Below, piece after piece: positions 23,732-34,572 of a stretch of DNA of 64,000 nt. The position numbers were made by a program, and so were the translations under genes. Positions within the stretch are counted from its first letter, which is position 1, and every line of letters starts with the position of its first letter. Source of the stretch: Porogramme epimiltina (Eukaryota > Basidiomycota > Agaricomycetes > Polyporales > Polyporaceae); the NCBI GenBank assembly GCA_900155495.1, contig FTLJ01000222.1, positions 1 to 64,000 of the forward strand, in the 5' to 3' direction. The notes beneath the pieces are model-generated. The model saw only the letters and a program-made list of their open reading frames with translations, had not been told where the DNA came from and made no database searches.

Positions 23732-24620
23732 TAGCACGGATCGGGTACGGGTAGATTTAGGTCTACCCGTAGCCGACCCGCGCCGGTTTCCTACCCGCGG
23801 GTACGGGTACGGGTGGTGTTGTGCGGGTTACGGGTACACCCGCGAGTACCCGTGGCGCGATACTCTTCACTAATCTAGGTGTGGAGCGAGTTCCTGTGGG
23901 CGCGGTCGATTCGAAACTGCATTTAAAGTTGTAGCTCGTATACCACCTGCGCACACCAGCCCGAGCACATGCACATGCCCCCGGCCCGCACGCCGCGATG
24001 GAGGTGCCTGGAGGTGCAGGGAGGAGGTCCCCTATGAAGAACTTGTTCACTAGTCCCGATTCTTCAGGGTGCCCGGCAATGCGCACAGAATCGACGCGGC
24101 CTCATCGGACGGGCACGTCCTAGTGCTGGCACGAAGTTCTTGCGCGGCCCCGTGAAGTGCGAGATGGGGCCGGTCCTGAAGGGCGATTGTGGTCACTCCG
24201 TATGGCCATTTAGACTGCACAGGCTAAAAGAGAGTGGTAGAGCCTTTAGAGTACATCAATGACAAATTCAGAGGGGCTGCGCTGGAGGATACGCGCACTG
24301 TTCATGCCCGTCGCGTCGTTGGTAGACCTCGTCGACCAAGCACCCGAGGTCGCGTGCGGGGCCGCCACCCTTCCCGACACCCATGGGCTCATGCGTGGCG
24401 GTCTAGGAGGCGTTCTACATTGTCGGCGCGCACTGTGCCAATATGTAGATGTTTTTATTCCCTTACACAGGGTGTTGAGCGTGTACTGCAGGTACCCGCG
24501 GGTTACCCCATACCCGCGCTGACGGGTACGGGTACACCGCGGGTACACCGACGAGCACCCTTACCCGTACCCGCGCGGGTTCCTACCCGTACCCGCCGCG
24601 GGTTTACCTGACCCGTGCTA
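23732..24620. mobile_element. Second hAT-like MITE with GGGTAC subterminal repeats
   Basis: The left end is TAGCACGGATCGGGTA and the right end is the inverse of TAGCACGGGTCAGGTA (14 of 16 match). Dense GGGTAC/GTACCC motifs fill about 23740-23860 and 24488-24606. Length is 889 bp and there is no transposase frame. The flanking octamers (CCACGGCA and CGCCCCAC) do not match, so a target duplication is absent or eroded. The build parallels the element at 9272-10219, with a different repeat unit. Confidence 0.7.
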
Positions 24621-25095
24621 CGCCCCACCGGGGCGTGCACACCGCAATGAGAAGGGCTTGATCGAATCCAGGTAGTTCGTAGTACTAGTGTGCAATGGGC
24701 GGTGATATAGACGTTCGAGCAAACGTCAAGTTCAGCAGTGGCACACCATGTCCGCTACCTCCTCCACGCACACTCAAGCCGGCACGAAGAATCATACCCG
24801 GAGAACACATTTATGGACCCGCCTTGGCAGCCTTTCGAGTTTGCAAGTCAAGTGCGACAAAAGATGTGTATAATAGAAAAACCCTTGTACAGCGTATGCA
24901 GAAGCGAGAATCATGCACACATCCTGATCAGGCCTACACGTATGATTCTCCACCCGCAATCCTCTACTAAGCTAGACGCCTTCCATTTCTGAGGACGCAT
25001 ATAGAGGAGCGAATGTCTGCGAGGGAAGGCAATCAGTACTAGTAGGTGAAGGCAATCAAGGTTGGCGTACCAATATGGCTCTGTCGGATTCTTGC
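24621..25095. other. Gene-free spacer with a dispersed repeat
   Basis: Starts directly at the MITE end and carries the second copy of the repeat also found at 11195-11252. No gene recognised. Confidence 0.4.
24657..24712. repeat. Dispersed repeat, copy 2
   Basis: Partner of 11195-11252; the alignment includes ATCGAATCCAGGTAGTTCGTAG and GGGCGGTGATAT with scattered mismatches. Confidence 0.55.
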
Positions 25096-26904
25096 CTAGG
25101 CCATCGAAGTTGGGTAGAGGTGGGCACCAGGGAACTGTTTCTTGATACGGGGCCAGAGCCAGAACATAGGTGTCGCATAGGCAATGTCCGGTACGTCTCC
25201 TCCCTCCTTGCCAGTACCGCCGGTTAGCATGCCACCAACCTCCCCGCTTCCGTTGACGATTGCGGACCCAGAATCGCCCTTGGCCGAGAAGGATGCTTGG
25301 GTCTTGCCGTCGTAGCCAAACACTGCCCACTCGCGACCCGTCGTTTGACCGCCGTGGCCGGCCTCGCGGCGGCGAACATACGAGAAGATCCCCGTCGCGC
25401 GTCCGACGGTGACGCCAGTAGCGTGTCCGTTCTTGATGACGAGTAGGCAGGGCTCGCCGTTGCCATCGAGCATGTTGGGACGGAGCATGCGGTCTTCACT
25501 CATTATGCCGCGGAGCGGAAGGAGACCATCATCGGGGTACTTGAATGTGGACCCCGAGTCGACCCTTGGGTGCATCAGAGACACAAAGTCCTCCCGCGAG
25601 ATCTCTGGACCTGTGCACACCTATTAGACGTCCCGGAGCGAGAGAAGTCAAAGTTGAAACGTACCGAGGTCGATGAAGTTGCCGTTGAAGGCTTCCTTGA
25701 ACTTGGCCTTGTCGAGCTGGAACGCGCCCCAGTCCTCAGTGAAGCCTTCGGGCTGGACATAGTATTTGACAGCAGGGGAAGAGCGGGCGAAGCCGATTTT
25801 GCGCTGGTCGGGTGTGCCCCACTCATCCTTGAGGTAAAGGCGGAACCTATTGAGAGCCTCGGCCTCCTTTGTCGTGTCGTGCAACTTGTCTTGGTTCCAT
25901 TTCAGCCTGCCGTCCATACGCGATTGAGTCCTCTCTTGCTCCGTGAGATATTCCTTCTTCTCCTCCAACTCCTTAATCTTTGACTCGTAGTCGTTGACGC
26001 TGGAGTCGAGCTTGCCAGTGCGCGCCTCGACGGAAGCAAGAAGCGTATCGAAGCCGCCGTCGCCGAGCAGCTGGACGTCTATGCAGCGCGCACCCCTGGC
26101 AGCATCCTCAGAGACGTAGTCACTGTTGGTGCTGCTATCCGGTCGGAAGAGGACATGGCGGCAGGTGAGGCCCAGAACATTGCTATCTTCGCGTTCGTCT
26201 TCGGCGAAGTAGAGGGCCATGGTGCCCTGACAGTCTGAGGTGGCGATGGGAAGTCCGAGAATTGGAGTCAGGGCGCCGCGAAAGGCCCTGGTCGGCTCAC
26301 GAAGGAACTCGGGGACGGGAGGAAGAAGGGTTGAAGCAGCCAATCTCTGGTAGACAGACTCGCGGAACTCGACTTCGACGTCGTCGATGCCGGAGTCCAG
26401 GAGGATGGTAATGATATGGTTGGCCGAGTTGGATGCGTCCTCGCCCAGCAACGAACCGGGAAGAACGCCGACCCAGATGACGACAGGACTGAGGATCTTC
26501 TCTCCAGATCCGTCTCTGTCGGCGAGGAAACGAACGACGTCGATAGAGGACCAGGCGACCTTGTCGGCGTCCAAGCGCTCCAGAACGCGGGGCCCCACGA
26601 CATGCCAGGTGGTGTTCAGTTTGTGGCCGAATACCCCACGTAGTTCCTTGAACCTAGGGAGGTCACGGGGATGGGGCTTAACCCAGGGCTTCTTCCCAGA
26701 GCGGTAGACGAGTTTCGGAGGGGTCGGAGAGATGCCCTCGTAGTACAATTTCGCCTCGAGCTCGGAGTCAGACAGCCTGAGCGCCGAGAAAGAGTTGGAG
26801 GATGGCTCATTGGATGAGACACTCCCCATGCCGCTGAGCTGGGAATCCGTGGAGCCAGTGGGGGAGGCGGGGGTTGCCTGAGAGTACTGCCGAGCGACGC
26901 TCAT
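25096..26904 (-). CDS. Trypsin-fold protease-like protein, copy A
   Basis: Two exons: 25665-26904 and 25096-25610 (54-bp intron), giving 584 residues. The N-terminal domain (about residues 50-210) has LYYEGISPTPPKLVYRSG, GVFGHKL, VVGPRV, SIDVVRFL and VVIWVGV. The protease half has LTCRHVLF (His250), EDWGAFQLD (Asp391) and KGDSGSAIVNGSG (Ser527), which fit the His-Asp-Ser triad of PA-clan chymotrypsin-like proteases. Between His and Asp lies a charged heptad-like segment of about 60 residues (SKIKELEEKKEYLTEQER...), probably a coiled coil. There is no signal peptide, so it is probably intracellular. It faces copy B head to head. Substrate and role are unknown; the N-terminal domain is not one I can name. 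Confidence 0.88.
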
Positions 26905-28019
26905 GGACCGTTCGAGAAAACCAGTGAAATTACTACACGAGCAGCCGCGCGCCAGTCAGTCGAAGGAAGCCTCGCGAGATGCGAAGATACTGAGCGGTGA
27001 TATTGGCGGTGGTTTGAGTTGTAGAAGCGTTGTTAAGGTGAGTTAGAGGGATGTCGTTGTCGTAACTGGGCTCCAAAAGGGATTCGGTCTTGCTAGGAGT
27101 TAGGAGGCCTCGGGCGCGCTCTTTTCCGGGGTGGCTGACGTGACGCCTGCTCGTCACGTCACGGTTGATCTTGTCACACCCAGTCTCGTCACACGAAGAG
27201 CTCGAAACACAGATCCTCTTTATGGTTCAGCGCAGTGCATGTTCGTTTCACTCATACGGCTTTTCCCTACTATGCGAGAGGGCCTCTACTATGCGCTCCC
27301 CCTGCGACGTCTGTGGGCATACACCGCTGGATGACAGCCACGTGCACGTGTTACGAGCTTTTCGCACGCCATCCCGGGCCGCTCATCCCGGGCGCCCCGC
27401 GACGCTCTGAGTCTGCGACTCGATCGGATAGTCTAGTACGCTTACTTACTCCCCAACACCAACACACGCCAGACACCAAGGGGCCGAGCCCACTAATAGG
27501 ACGGTGCGAGCGGGTCGCTTAGCTTCCTCGCAAGCTCCCCTACGCGTGACTCAGGCTCTCAACGCCGACCGCCCCATCGCTCATACGTACATGCGAAGGA
27601 GCGCACGACTCAGAGTACTAGTCGGCCGGCGTTCTCCGCCGTGATTTGATTGCACACCGCGGGGGCGTCCAAAGCGACAGCTGGTTAGGACCCAGTCGTA
27701 TATACAAGGCATTTTACTGACATACACGTACTAGACTCCCAGAAAGCGATCTGTCCCTTCACTCATGTGATGTGCTCTAGTGTGACGTTACAAATTCGCG
27801 TCACTTCAACCATTCAAAATTCCAACAGGACTTGACCCGGTTCGCTATCCACATACACCGACGACGTCCTACCAACACTCTTTTGGCAACACACAGCGGC
27901 ATCTCGGCGCTCTCGACCTGTCACAAGTGAGTACTTTGTGTTTCCCGAGCCGTCTCTCAGGCTTCTAACGACTCTCGTCCACTTGTCTAGTGATCCCTTC
28001 GGGATTTGTTGCTGCGTGT
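26905..28019. other. Bidirectional intergenic region between the two protease paralogues
   Basis: About 1.1 kb holding the divergent promoters. It contains a perfect 10-bp inverted repeat of CGTCA type (27136-27161), a smaller GTGACG/CGTCAC pair near 27783-27805, and a likely 5' UTR intron of copy B at 27927-27990 (GTGAGT...GTCTAG). No other gene. Confidence 0.55.
27136..27161. promoter_or_regulatory. Perfect CGTCA inverted repeat (possible bZIP site)
   Basis: TGACGTGACG, a 6-base spacer, then CGTCACGTCA: a perfect 10-bp inverted repeat. The half-sites contain the TGACG core known for CRE/ATF-type bZIP factors. It lies about 230 bp upstream of copy A of the protease pair. Binding is inferred only. 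Confidence 0.5.
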
Positions 28020-29791
28020 ATGGTCTATTCTCGCCTACATTACGATGACCACTCTCGCACCCCTCCTAATAAGGATCTATACCCTAAGACCAAGAACGTC
28101 ACACCCGGCCCCTGGACCATGTGCAACGACGAAGAAAAGATGTACTACATGGGCATCTCTCCAACTCCTCCCATGCTCGTCTACCGCTCCAGCAAAACGC
28201 CTTGGGTTGGGTATGCGGGACTCGACGGATTCAGCAACCTCCGTTTCAAGTACAAGCGACTGCGTGGGGTCTTCGGCCACAAGATCAATGCCGTCTGGGA
28301 TGTCGTGGGGCCCCGCGTTCGGGACCTCTTGGACGCCGACGAGGTCGCCTGGACGTCCATCGACGTCGTCCGCTTCCTAACTGACGGAGACATAGATGGG
28401 GAGAAGATCCTCGGTCCTGTCGTCATCTGGGTCGGAGTTCGTCGCGGCTCGTTGCAAAGCGAAGATGCTTCCAACTCGGCCGACGCGATCCTTGCCATCC
28501 TTCGAGGCTTCGACATTGACGATGTCGAGGTCGAGTTCCGCGAGTCCGTTTACATGCGATCTCAGGCTGTTGGTCCAGCACTCCTTCCTTCCGTTGACAG
28601 CGACGACGACATCACTGCCGCTGTTCGCGGCCCCCTGACTGCGGCCCTCGGACTCCCCATCGCTCCATCTGACCGACCTGACGCCCAGGGCACCATGGCC
28701 CTCTACTTCTCCGAGGGTGGTGACAGCAACAATGTGTTGGGTCTCACTTGCCGTCACGTCCTCTTTCAGACGGACGACGCGGCCAACGACAAGTACGTCT
28801 ACGCAAGCGTCGGTGAGCCGCGCAAAGGCGTCCAGCTGCTCGGCACTCGCGCCTTCGACAGCCTCATCCACAACATCAAGATACGCGTCGGCAGGCACGC
28901 TCTTTACTTTCGGTACAACGAGGCCGATGCTGAAGAGTGGGAAAAGAAACTGGATAATGAGGAGGATACAGACAATGTGGCGGATATAACCAACCGCCTG
29001 AAGCGGATTGAAAACAAGTTGAACGAAGAAGGCAAAGCGATTGAGACATTCGCGAATTTTTACGTTCAAGTCGAAGAGGAGTGGAGCGAACCCGACCTGC
29101 GCACCATCGGCTTCGTCCGCTGCTCCCCAGCCATCACCTTCAACGCCGATGATGAAGGCTTCACCGAGGACTGGGCGGCGTTCGAGCTCGACGGACGCAA
29201 GTTCGAGAACGTCTTCGAGGGCAACTTCATCGATCTCGGTATGCTTTCCCCTATTTCTCTCCAGGCTGTCTAACAGAGGTACGTTCAGGTGTGGAGATCA
29301 AAAGGAGGGATTTCCTCGGAAAGATGTGTCCCAGGAAGGACGATGGCCCGTTGCCTTTCCAGTACCCTGAGGATCGTCTCCTTCCCCTGTGCGGCATCAT
29401 CAGCGAAGAGGGTATGCGCCAGCCCGACTTGCTAGACGAGAACGACCAGCCCTGCCTGCCGGTCATCAAGAGCGGCACTGCTACTGGCGTCACGATCGGA
29501 CACGCGACAGGGCCGTTCTCGTTTGTGCGCGACGAGGAGACCGGCGAGACGTCGAAGGCGTGGGCCATCTTGAACTACGACAAGGATTCGGACGTGTTCT
29601 CTCACCCCGGCGACTCTGGTGCGGCGGTCGTCAATGGCTCTGGCGAAATCGGCGGCATCATCACCGGCGGCACTGGGATATTCAAGACCTCGGACATCAC
29701 CTACGCCACTCCGATGTTCTGGCTCTGGCCCCGGATCAAGAGTCACTTCCCCAACGCCGACCTCAACCCCACCACCATGTCTGTGCCCTAG
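28020..29791 (+). CDS. Trypsin-fold protease-like protein, copy B
   Basis: Two exons: 28020-29238 and 29289-29791 (50-bp intron at the same codon as in copy A), giving 573 residues. It is collinear with copy A: MYYMGISPTPPMLVYRSS, GVFGHKINAVWDVVGPRV, SIDVVRFLTDG, VVIWVGV, DVEVEFRESVY, then LTCRHVLF (His246), EDWAAFELD (Asp384) and HPGDSGAAVVNGSGEIGG (Ser516). The segment between His and Asp is again Lys/Glu-rich (ADITNRLKRIENKLNEEG) but poorly conserved. Both end in ITYATPMFWLWPRIK-type sequence. All three putative triad residues are kept in both copies, which argues for enzyme activity. The start is the first ATG after a probable 5' UTR intron. Not secreted by sequence. Confidence 0.88.
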
Positions 29792-30329
29792 ATGACAAGA
29801 AGACCCTAGTCTACCCTGGTCACCACTCTAGATCTCGTTCTCCCTAGCGCTGGTTGTCTTCGTGACTCGTCTCCAGATCCTTCACAGGCTCGATGTACTC
29901 TGTCTCATGGCTCTTCTCTGTTTGGCTGCCTCTCTTTTTCCTGCTGTTCTGGAGAAGGTCATCCAAGGCATCTTCGCAACCGCGTACACGCAGATCGTCT
30001 GGCTCTAGACGTGCATAGTTGGGGCAGACGGGTAGGTGGATGTATGCGTGGAGTCGAGGAAGGGCGCACGACGCACATAATAGACGCATCCGAGCTCGCT
30101 GTAGGAGGGATTCTACTTTACATGCATGTATTTTCTGGCCGTCTCTACCTGTGAATACAACTGTATCCGAACCACTTGTTGGAACGTCCAAGCGGTGGAA
30201 TAGACTTGGAAAAAGCATCCAGGCATCGATCTCATTGGATATCACTTCTCTCTTGTCCGTCGTATCTCTCGCTCTCCGGTCTCGGCGTTCGTCTAATACA
30301 GCACGCTTGCGTTCTCGGGCCTGTCGCTT
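29792..30329. other. 3' flank of protease copy B
   Basis: A 124-codon minus-strand frame with an ATG at 30218 ends at 29844. It is basic and shows no recognisable domain. I do not call it a gene. Confidence 0.4.
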
Positions 30330-30560
30330 GTATGCGTCCGGGCCGGCGGGGACGACAATCCCGGAGTCTCTAGCGTCAGAAACCTTGCCACGCGTTTCAT
30401 CGCAGGGCACACGGCGACTTAGATGGAAGTGTGCTCGACGTCGAAGTCACCGTAGATGCGGGTGAAGGACTCGAGACCGTTGACGCGACCGACGGTGGTC
30501 CCCGTGGTCGATCCGTTCTTCACGACGACTCAACAGTCATTTCTCGCCGTGAACATCGAG
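30330..30560 (-). pseudogene. Relic of a third trypsin-fold protease copy
   Basis: Minus-strand translation gives VVKNGSTTGTTVGRVNG (30474-30527), matching LVIKNGHATGVTVGRATG of copy A. About 100 bases later comes SDARDSGIVV (near 30356-30380), matching the FSAKGDSGSAIV region around the active serine. Stops interrupt the frame before the first segment and between the two, and the GDSG glycine is replaced by Arg. Only this piece of the second exon is recognisable. It sits right after intact copy B. Confidence 0.6.
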
Positions 30561-30695
30561 GTGCCACTGCTGGGGGTTGCGGAACTCATCATCCTGGACG
30601 ACGCCGTGGAGCCAGCCGGTGAATGGCGGCGCGAGGTTGTGGTTTCTGGGCGATGCTTCCGGGCACACCAGTGGCACCCGGTGTTCATCCACCGC
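30560..30695 (+). pseudogene. Fragment of the TspO-like membrane-protein gene
   Basis: Bases 30647-30692 closely match 23318-23360 in the last exon of the TspO-like gene: GCACACCAG-GGCACCCGG-GTTCATCCAC is shared except for two transitions. A weaker match extends upstream to a shared GCCAGC. A 4-base insertion breaks the frame. Only this exon piece is visible. Confidence 0.6.
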
Positions 30696-31659
30696 ACCAC
30701 TCGGAGTAAGTAGTACTGCGTAGAGAGGTATGTAGGAGACGCCCGAGAAGTCTGGAGTGATTTACGCCAGAGATCGGGATCAAGACCTCGGGTAGATGGG
30801 CCTGCGCGTCATCATTCGATTTGGACGCCACACCATCCTTTCATTCACCACACCCACCCGACCATCCGCTCTCTCTTCCCCCATTTCGCCCTTCTCATCG
30901 ACATCTATGGAGCGAATCATGTCCGCAGACGTGCCACGCCGACAGTGTCTGCCTTCTTTCCCGCCACAGCACAAGACTGAAGCCCCCGGGGCAAATGGGC
31001 GAGATGTCCCAGAGGTCGACAACTGGACAGCATCGAGCAGACATCACAGTTGATCGCGTCCCAGGGCCTCCCACCGCCGACACGCCATGACGGATATAAG
31101 GAGAACGCCTGCGAACATTCACCACGTCCCCGACGCATTGCCCGTCTCGTACGCGGCCGACACACTCCCTCAGCAGGTGCAGGTGCGTGCCCGGAGTCGT
31201 GTTTCGTTCCTTCCCCCGCCCCGCCGCCCCGCTTTCTCGCATGGTACTCCATTTAGAGTACACATCGCATGCCCCGATCACTCCGCGAGTGTCATTCCCA
31301 TCACTCCCCCCTGTTGTTGCAATCAATCCTTCCGTCGCCGAAGGCTTGACGCGCCCCCGCCGACGTCCGCCCAGGCCCCAAAGATGATATATCCCGCCCA
31401 TCGGCCTGCCCCGCCCCCCCGTGCAGCCTTGAGCTTGCTCCCCGCCCCCATTCACGCCCTCCCGCCCGTCTTCTGTTTCTGCCTTTTCCTTTCTTCCCCA
31501 CCGCGGGCTGGGCTTCTTAATCCTTCTTCGCCTCTCCTATCTCTCTTGCTTTGTCTGACAATACGTTACCTTCCTACCCTGCCCGGCGACAGGTCGTCTT
31601 AATAGCCCCACGTTCCTTCTGCAAGTTCACTCTCAGGCTCCACGATACCCTGCACCGAT
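30696..31659. other. Gene-free region upstream of the DUF6533 gene
   Basis: C-rich on the + strand, especially 31190-31620, consistent with a promoter and pyrimidine-rich leader. No gene recognised. Confidence 0.4.
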
Positions 31660-33378
31660 ATGCTCTCCCCTTCGGACTTTGACTCCGCTAATGTCTTCCA
31701 CGACCTCTCCGCCGCGCGCTACATGAGTGGTAAGTTTACAACCTGCGCCCAGAATACGAGAGGCGAGAGGGATTGACGCGCTTTACACGACCTCCACAGC
31801 TGTCGGCCTCGCTGTTTTGCTCTACGACCACATTTTGACCTTCGCCGACGAGATCGAGCTCATATGGCCCGCCCCGGCGACGTATGCCAAGTACATGTTC
31901 CTTCTCAACAGGTACATCGTTCTCGGAACGCTTCTTGCAGTGGCGTATGGTGCGTGTTTCTCAGCCTGTGCGTGCTCCCGTTTCCCCCATTCAACGTATC
32001 CATGCGTGCACGCAGAAATGTGCGGCTTCGCGGGCGCCGCGTTCACGGATTTGGTATGTCTCTCCCTCCTTATTCTGCGCATACACCCCGCTTATGCCGC
32101 GGCTTCTTCCTTAGGGGTCAGTAGCAGCTTATCCATCTGTCCATCGTGACGCCTCAATGACTAAACACCTACTGGCAGATGCAAGCAGTTCATCTTCACC
32201 TGTTCGATGCTCTCCATCATCTCTGTCGGCATCGCGAACCTTCTCATCCTCCAGCGCGTCGTCATCCTCTGGGAACAGCGACCTGTGCGCCCTTCTTTTG
32301 TATATTCTGACGCGTGCTAGGCTCACCTCGTCGCTTACCTCACAGATTGTTCTGAAAGTAATGACCGCCGGATTCCTCCTCAGTTTCGTGGCGCAAGTCA
32401 CGACGATGGTCTTTGCGCTCATTGATATCCTTCGTGAGTTTCCTAGAAGGTTGCACTAGGCTCTATACTAATAGCCCCCGCTTTGTAGCCGTCATCAGTT
32501 GGTCGGGCGCCGCGGGCATGTGTCTCGCGACGCGCACCTCCCACATCCTCATCGCCGTCTGGGCGTCACCGGTACGTGCCGTCAGGCGCTCCTCAACGCG
32601 CTATGACATAACTCAAGTTTGTGCCACGCATAGCTTCTCTTTGAGGCATTTGTCCTCGGCTCGACCGCGCTCAACGCACTCGACCGCCCACGCACCATTG
32701 AGCTTCCCATCATAAAAGCTCTTCATTCGGACGGCCTCGGCTTCTTCCTCGTGCGCCCCGTCCTGCATTCTCAGTTGAATAGTGTGCTGACCCACCACCG
32801 GCGCAGGCCATCACAACGCTCCGCGTCCTCAACCTCGCGCTCGCCGCGATCTCCCGCCCATCCCTCACATTCCTCGCCGTCTTGTATGCTCTTTTTTCTG
32901 TCTGCCCCATCGCCCTACTCACCCGCGGATTTAGTTTCATCTGGGCAATGACCACGACCGTCCTCGCCCGGCTACTCCTCCACCTCCGGCGCACCGAGCT
33001 CTCCTTCCCCGCAGCCTACATCACCCCCTCCTCCTCGTCCTCCGCCTGCTTCCCAACTGCGCCCTTGAGCGCAGACGAACAAGTGCTTTGGGACCGCCGT
33101 CGCTCGCGCGCAATCTCACCATTCGGCCTCGTGCCCCTCCTCCGCCCGCTGTCCTCCACAAGTGTGGAGAGCGAGCGCCCCGACTCCATGCTGGAACCCG
33201 AATCCGCGTTGGAGCTCGAACCGCCCGAGCAGGTGCACAACTACCACTACCGGAAGCGCATGCACGACCCAAGTAAGTACCCCCTCTCAGAGCCTGCTGC
33301 TTCCGCATCGCGGTCGCGGTCGTTTCTGTAGCTAGCGCTGACCTGTTGGATTTTCTAGCCCTCAGGCCGTGGGACTGA
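31660..33378 (+). CDS. DUF6533-type multi-pass membrane protein
   Basis: Nine exons: 31660-31729, 31800-31949, 32016-32053, 32186-32284, 32346-32433, 32489-32571, 32634-32750, 32807-33272 and 33359-33378, giving 376 residues. The N-terminal motif LLYDHILTFADEIELIWPAP...YMFLLNRYIVL marks DUF6533. Further helices are IFTCSMLSIISVGIANLLIL, VMTAGFLLSFVAQVTTMVFAL and FLAVLYALFSVCPIALL. The C-tail is Ser- and Pro-rich. This fungal family has a 7-helix layout reminiscent of receptors, but its role is unknown. Two in-phase acceptors compete at exon 4 (32186 or 32189). The upstream GGCAG acceptor, which would keep CKQF, is out of phase with the only good donor at 32054, so this junction is uncertain. 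Confidence 0.82.
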
Positions 33379-33720
33379 TTGAACGAGTCGGGGGATCTCT
33401 TTTCGTGCGAGGGGGGTTGTGCGAGTGTATGATACTGGACATTATTTGGACAAAATGCACATACATAGGCTTGAACGTGGACATGAGTGGCCAGGCCGTG
33501 ATTCACAATTGACTTTGATGCGCAGCGCATCAAGTTTCGTGACCTTCAACCTTGTCACAATGAAGTGCGTGTGCCGTCCAGCGTTTGCAGTGGGAAAAGG
33601 GATACTCAGTATCCCGAAGTCAAAAGTGAAGTCATAAGCAAAGGCGGATAGTGGTCGAGACATTGGAAGGTGTAGTGGCGGCGTTCAGCGCGCACAGATA
33701 AAAACGAGCCAAAAATAATT
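33379..33720. other. Spacer between the DUF6533 gene and tRNA-Ser
   Basis: 3' UTR of the membrane protein gene and 3' flank of the tRNA. No gene recognised. Confidence 0.4.
33698..33720 (-). terminator. Pol III terminator T-runs after tRNA-Ser
   Basis: Downstream of the tRNA on its own strand are two runs of five Ts (TTTTT and, further on, GTTTTTATC), the usual Pol III stop signal. Confidence 0.7.
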
Positions 33721-33802
33721 CGACGCCAGCAGGATTCGAACCTGCGCCTCCAAAGGAGAACAGATTTCTAATCTGTCGCCGTAACCACTTGGCTATAGCG
33801 CC
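33721..33802 (-). tRNA. tRNA-Ser(AGA)
   Basis: Eighty-two nucleotides fold as a type II cloverleaf. The acceptor stem is GGCGCTA paired with TGGCGTC, with G as discriminator. The anticodon arm ACAGA-TTAGAAA-TCTGT gives anticodon AGA, followed by a serine-type variable arm and the T-arm GCAGG-TTCGAAT-CCTGC. The A-box (TAGCCAAGTGG) and B-box (GGTTCGAATCC) are intact. No intron. Confidence 0.96.
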
Positions 33803-34421
33803 TTGAAAATACGCTTTTACCATGGTCCTATATCGGCACTGTGATTATCTTTTCACCAAGCGCGTCCTGTGAACTCGATGTGCACTCACAGAATTCGCTT
33901 GACTTCCTAGTCGACTACAGCGATTCCCGATGTATCAAACGACTTCGCGACAACTTCGAATACCAGCTATATCACGCCTGCAGTATATCTCAGGGCGTTT
34001 TGGTGTGCCCGGTCCCCAGCCATCTGTTACAAATCAGTGGGATCGTTTTTACTATTCCCACGTCAGCCCTTGTTGTTATTTTACGGAGGGGCGTTGCTGT
34101 TGTGACTCACAGCTCTTTCCTAACGCAGATCTATACCCCGTCGCCCATGCGACCGCCCCGTTTGTCTCTCTCCGGCGCATGTACAAGGGCGATAGATGCA
34201 GGCAGTCGTTGATTGGTTTAGGACCTCATGACAGACGGAGTAGAAGCACCGTCTGATTTCCACAGGCACTGAGCGCAGGCACGCAGAACGCCGCCGGAGT
34301 AGAGGCCTCAATCATCTTGATTATCGGCTGCCCATCGTTGTTTTCGTGTGTGAGTCTAGGTCAGACCTTCCAATTGTGGCGCAATATCGAGGTACGAGCT
34401 GACGTCAGTCTGTCCGTGCTC

Positions 34422-34572
34422 ATGTCAGGCCTGGATTCTGGGGCACTCGTCGAAAGGCCCTCAGAATACACGTGTTCCCAAAATAATGGGGAAACATTGC
34501 CCGATACACCGGTAGACGGCCGCCCACACGAACAAACACAGGACAATACTACACTGGCTGAGGACCATTGTG
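34422..34572 (+). other. Orphan exon-like frame
   Basis: ATG followed by 50 open codons of polar, protein-like composition (MSGLDSGALVERPSEY...), ending at a good donor GTACGT. No continuing exon with recognisable content follows within 1 kb. It could be the first exon of a deleted gene or chance. Confidence 0.25.

Noticed and set aside
29844..30410. 188-codon minus-strand ORF
   Set aside because: Its upstream end has no ATG and overlaps the protease relic. The first true ATG (30218) leaves 124 basic codons without a recognisable domain.
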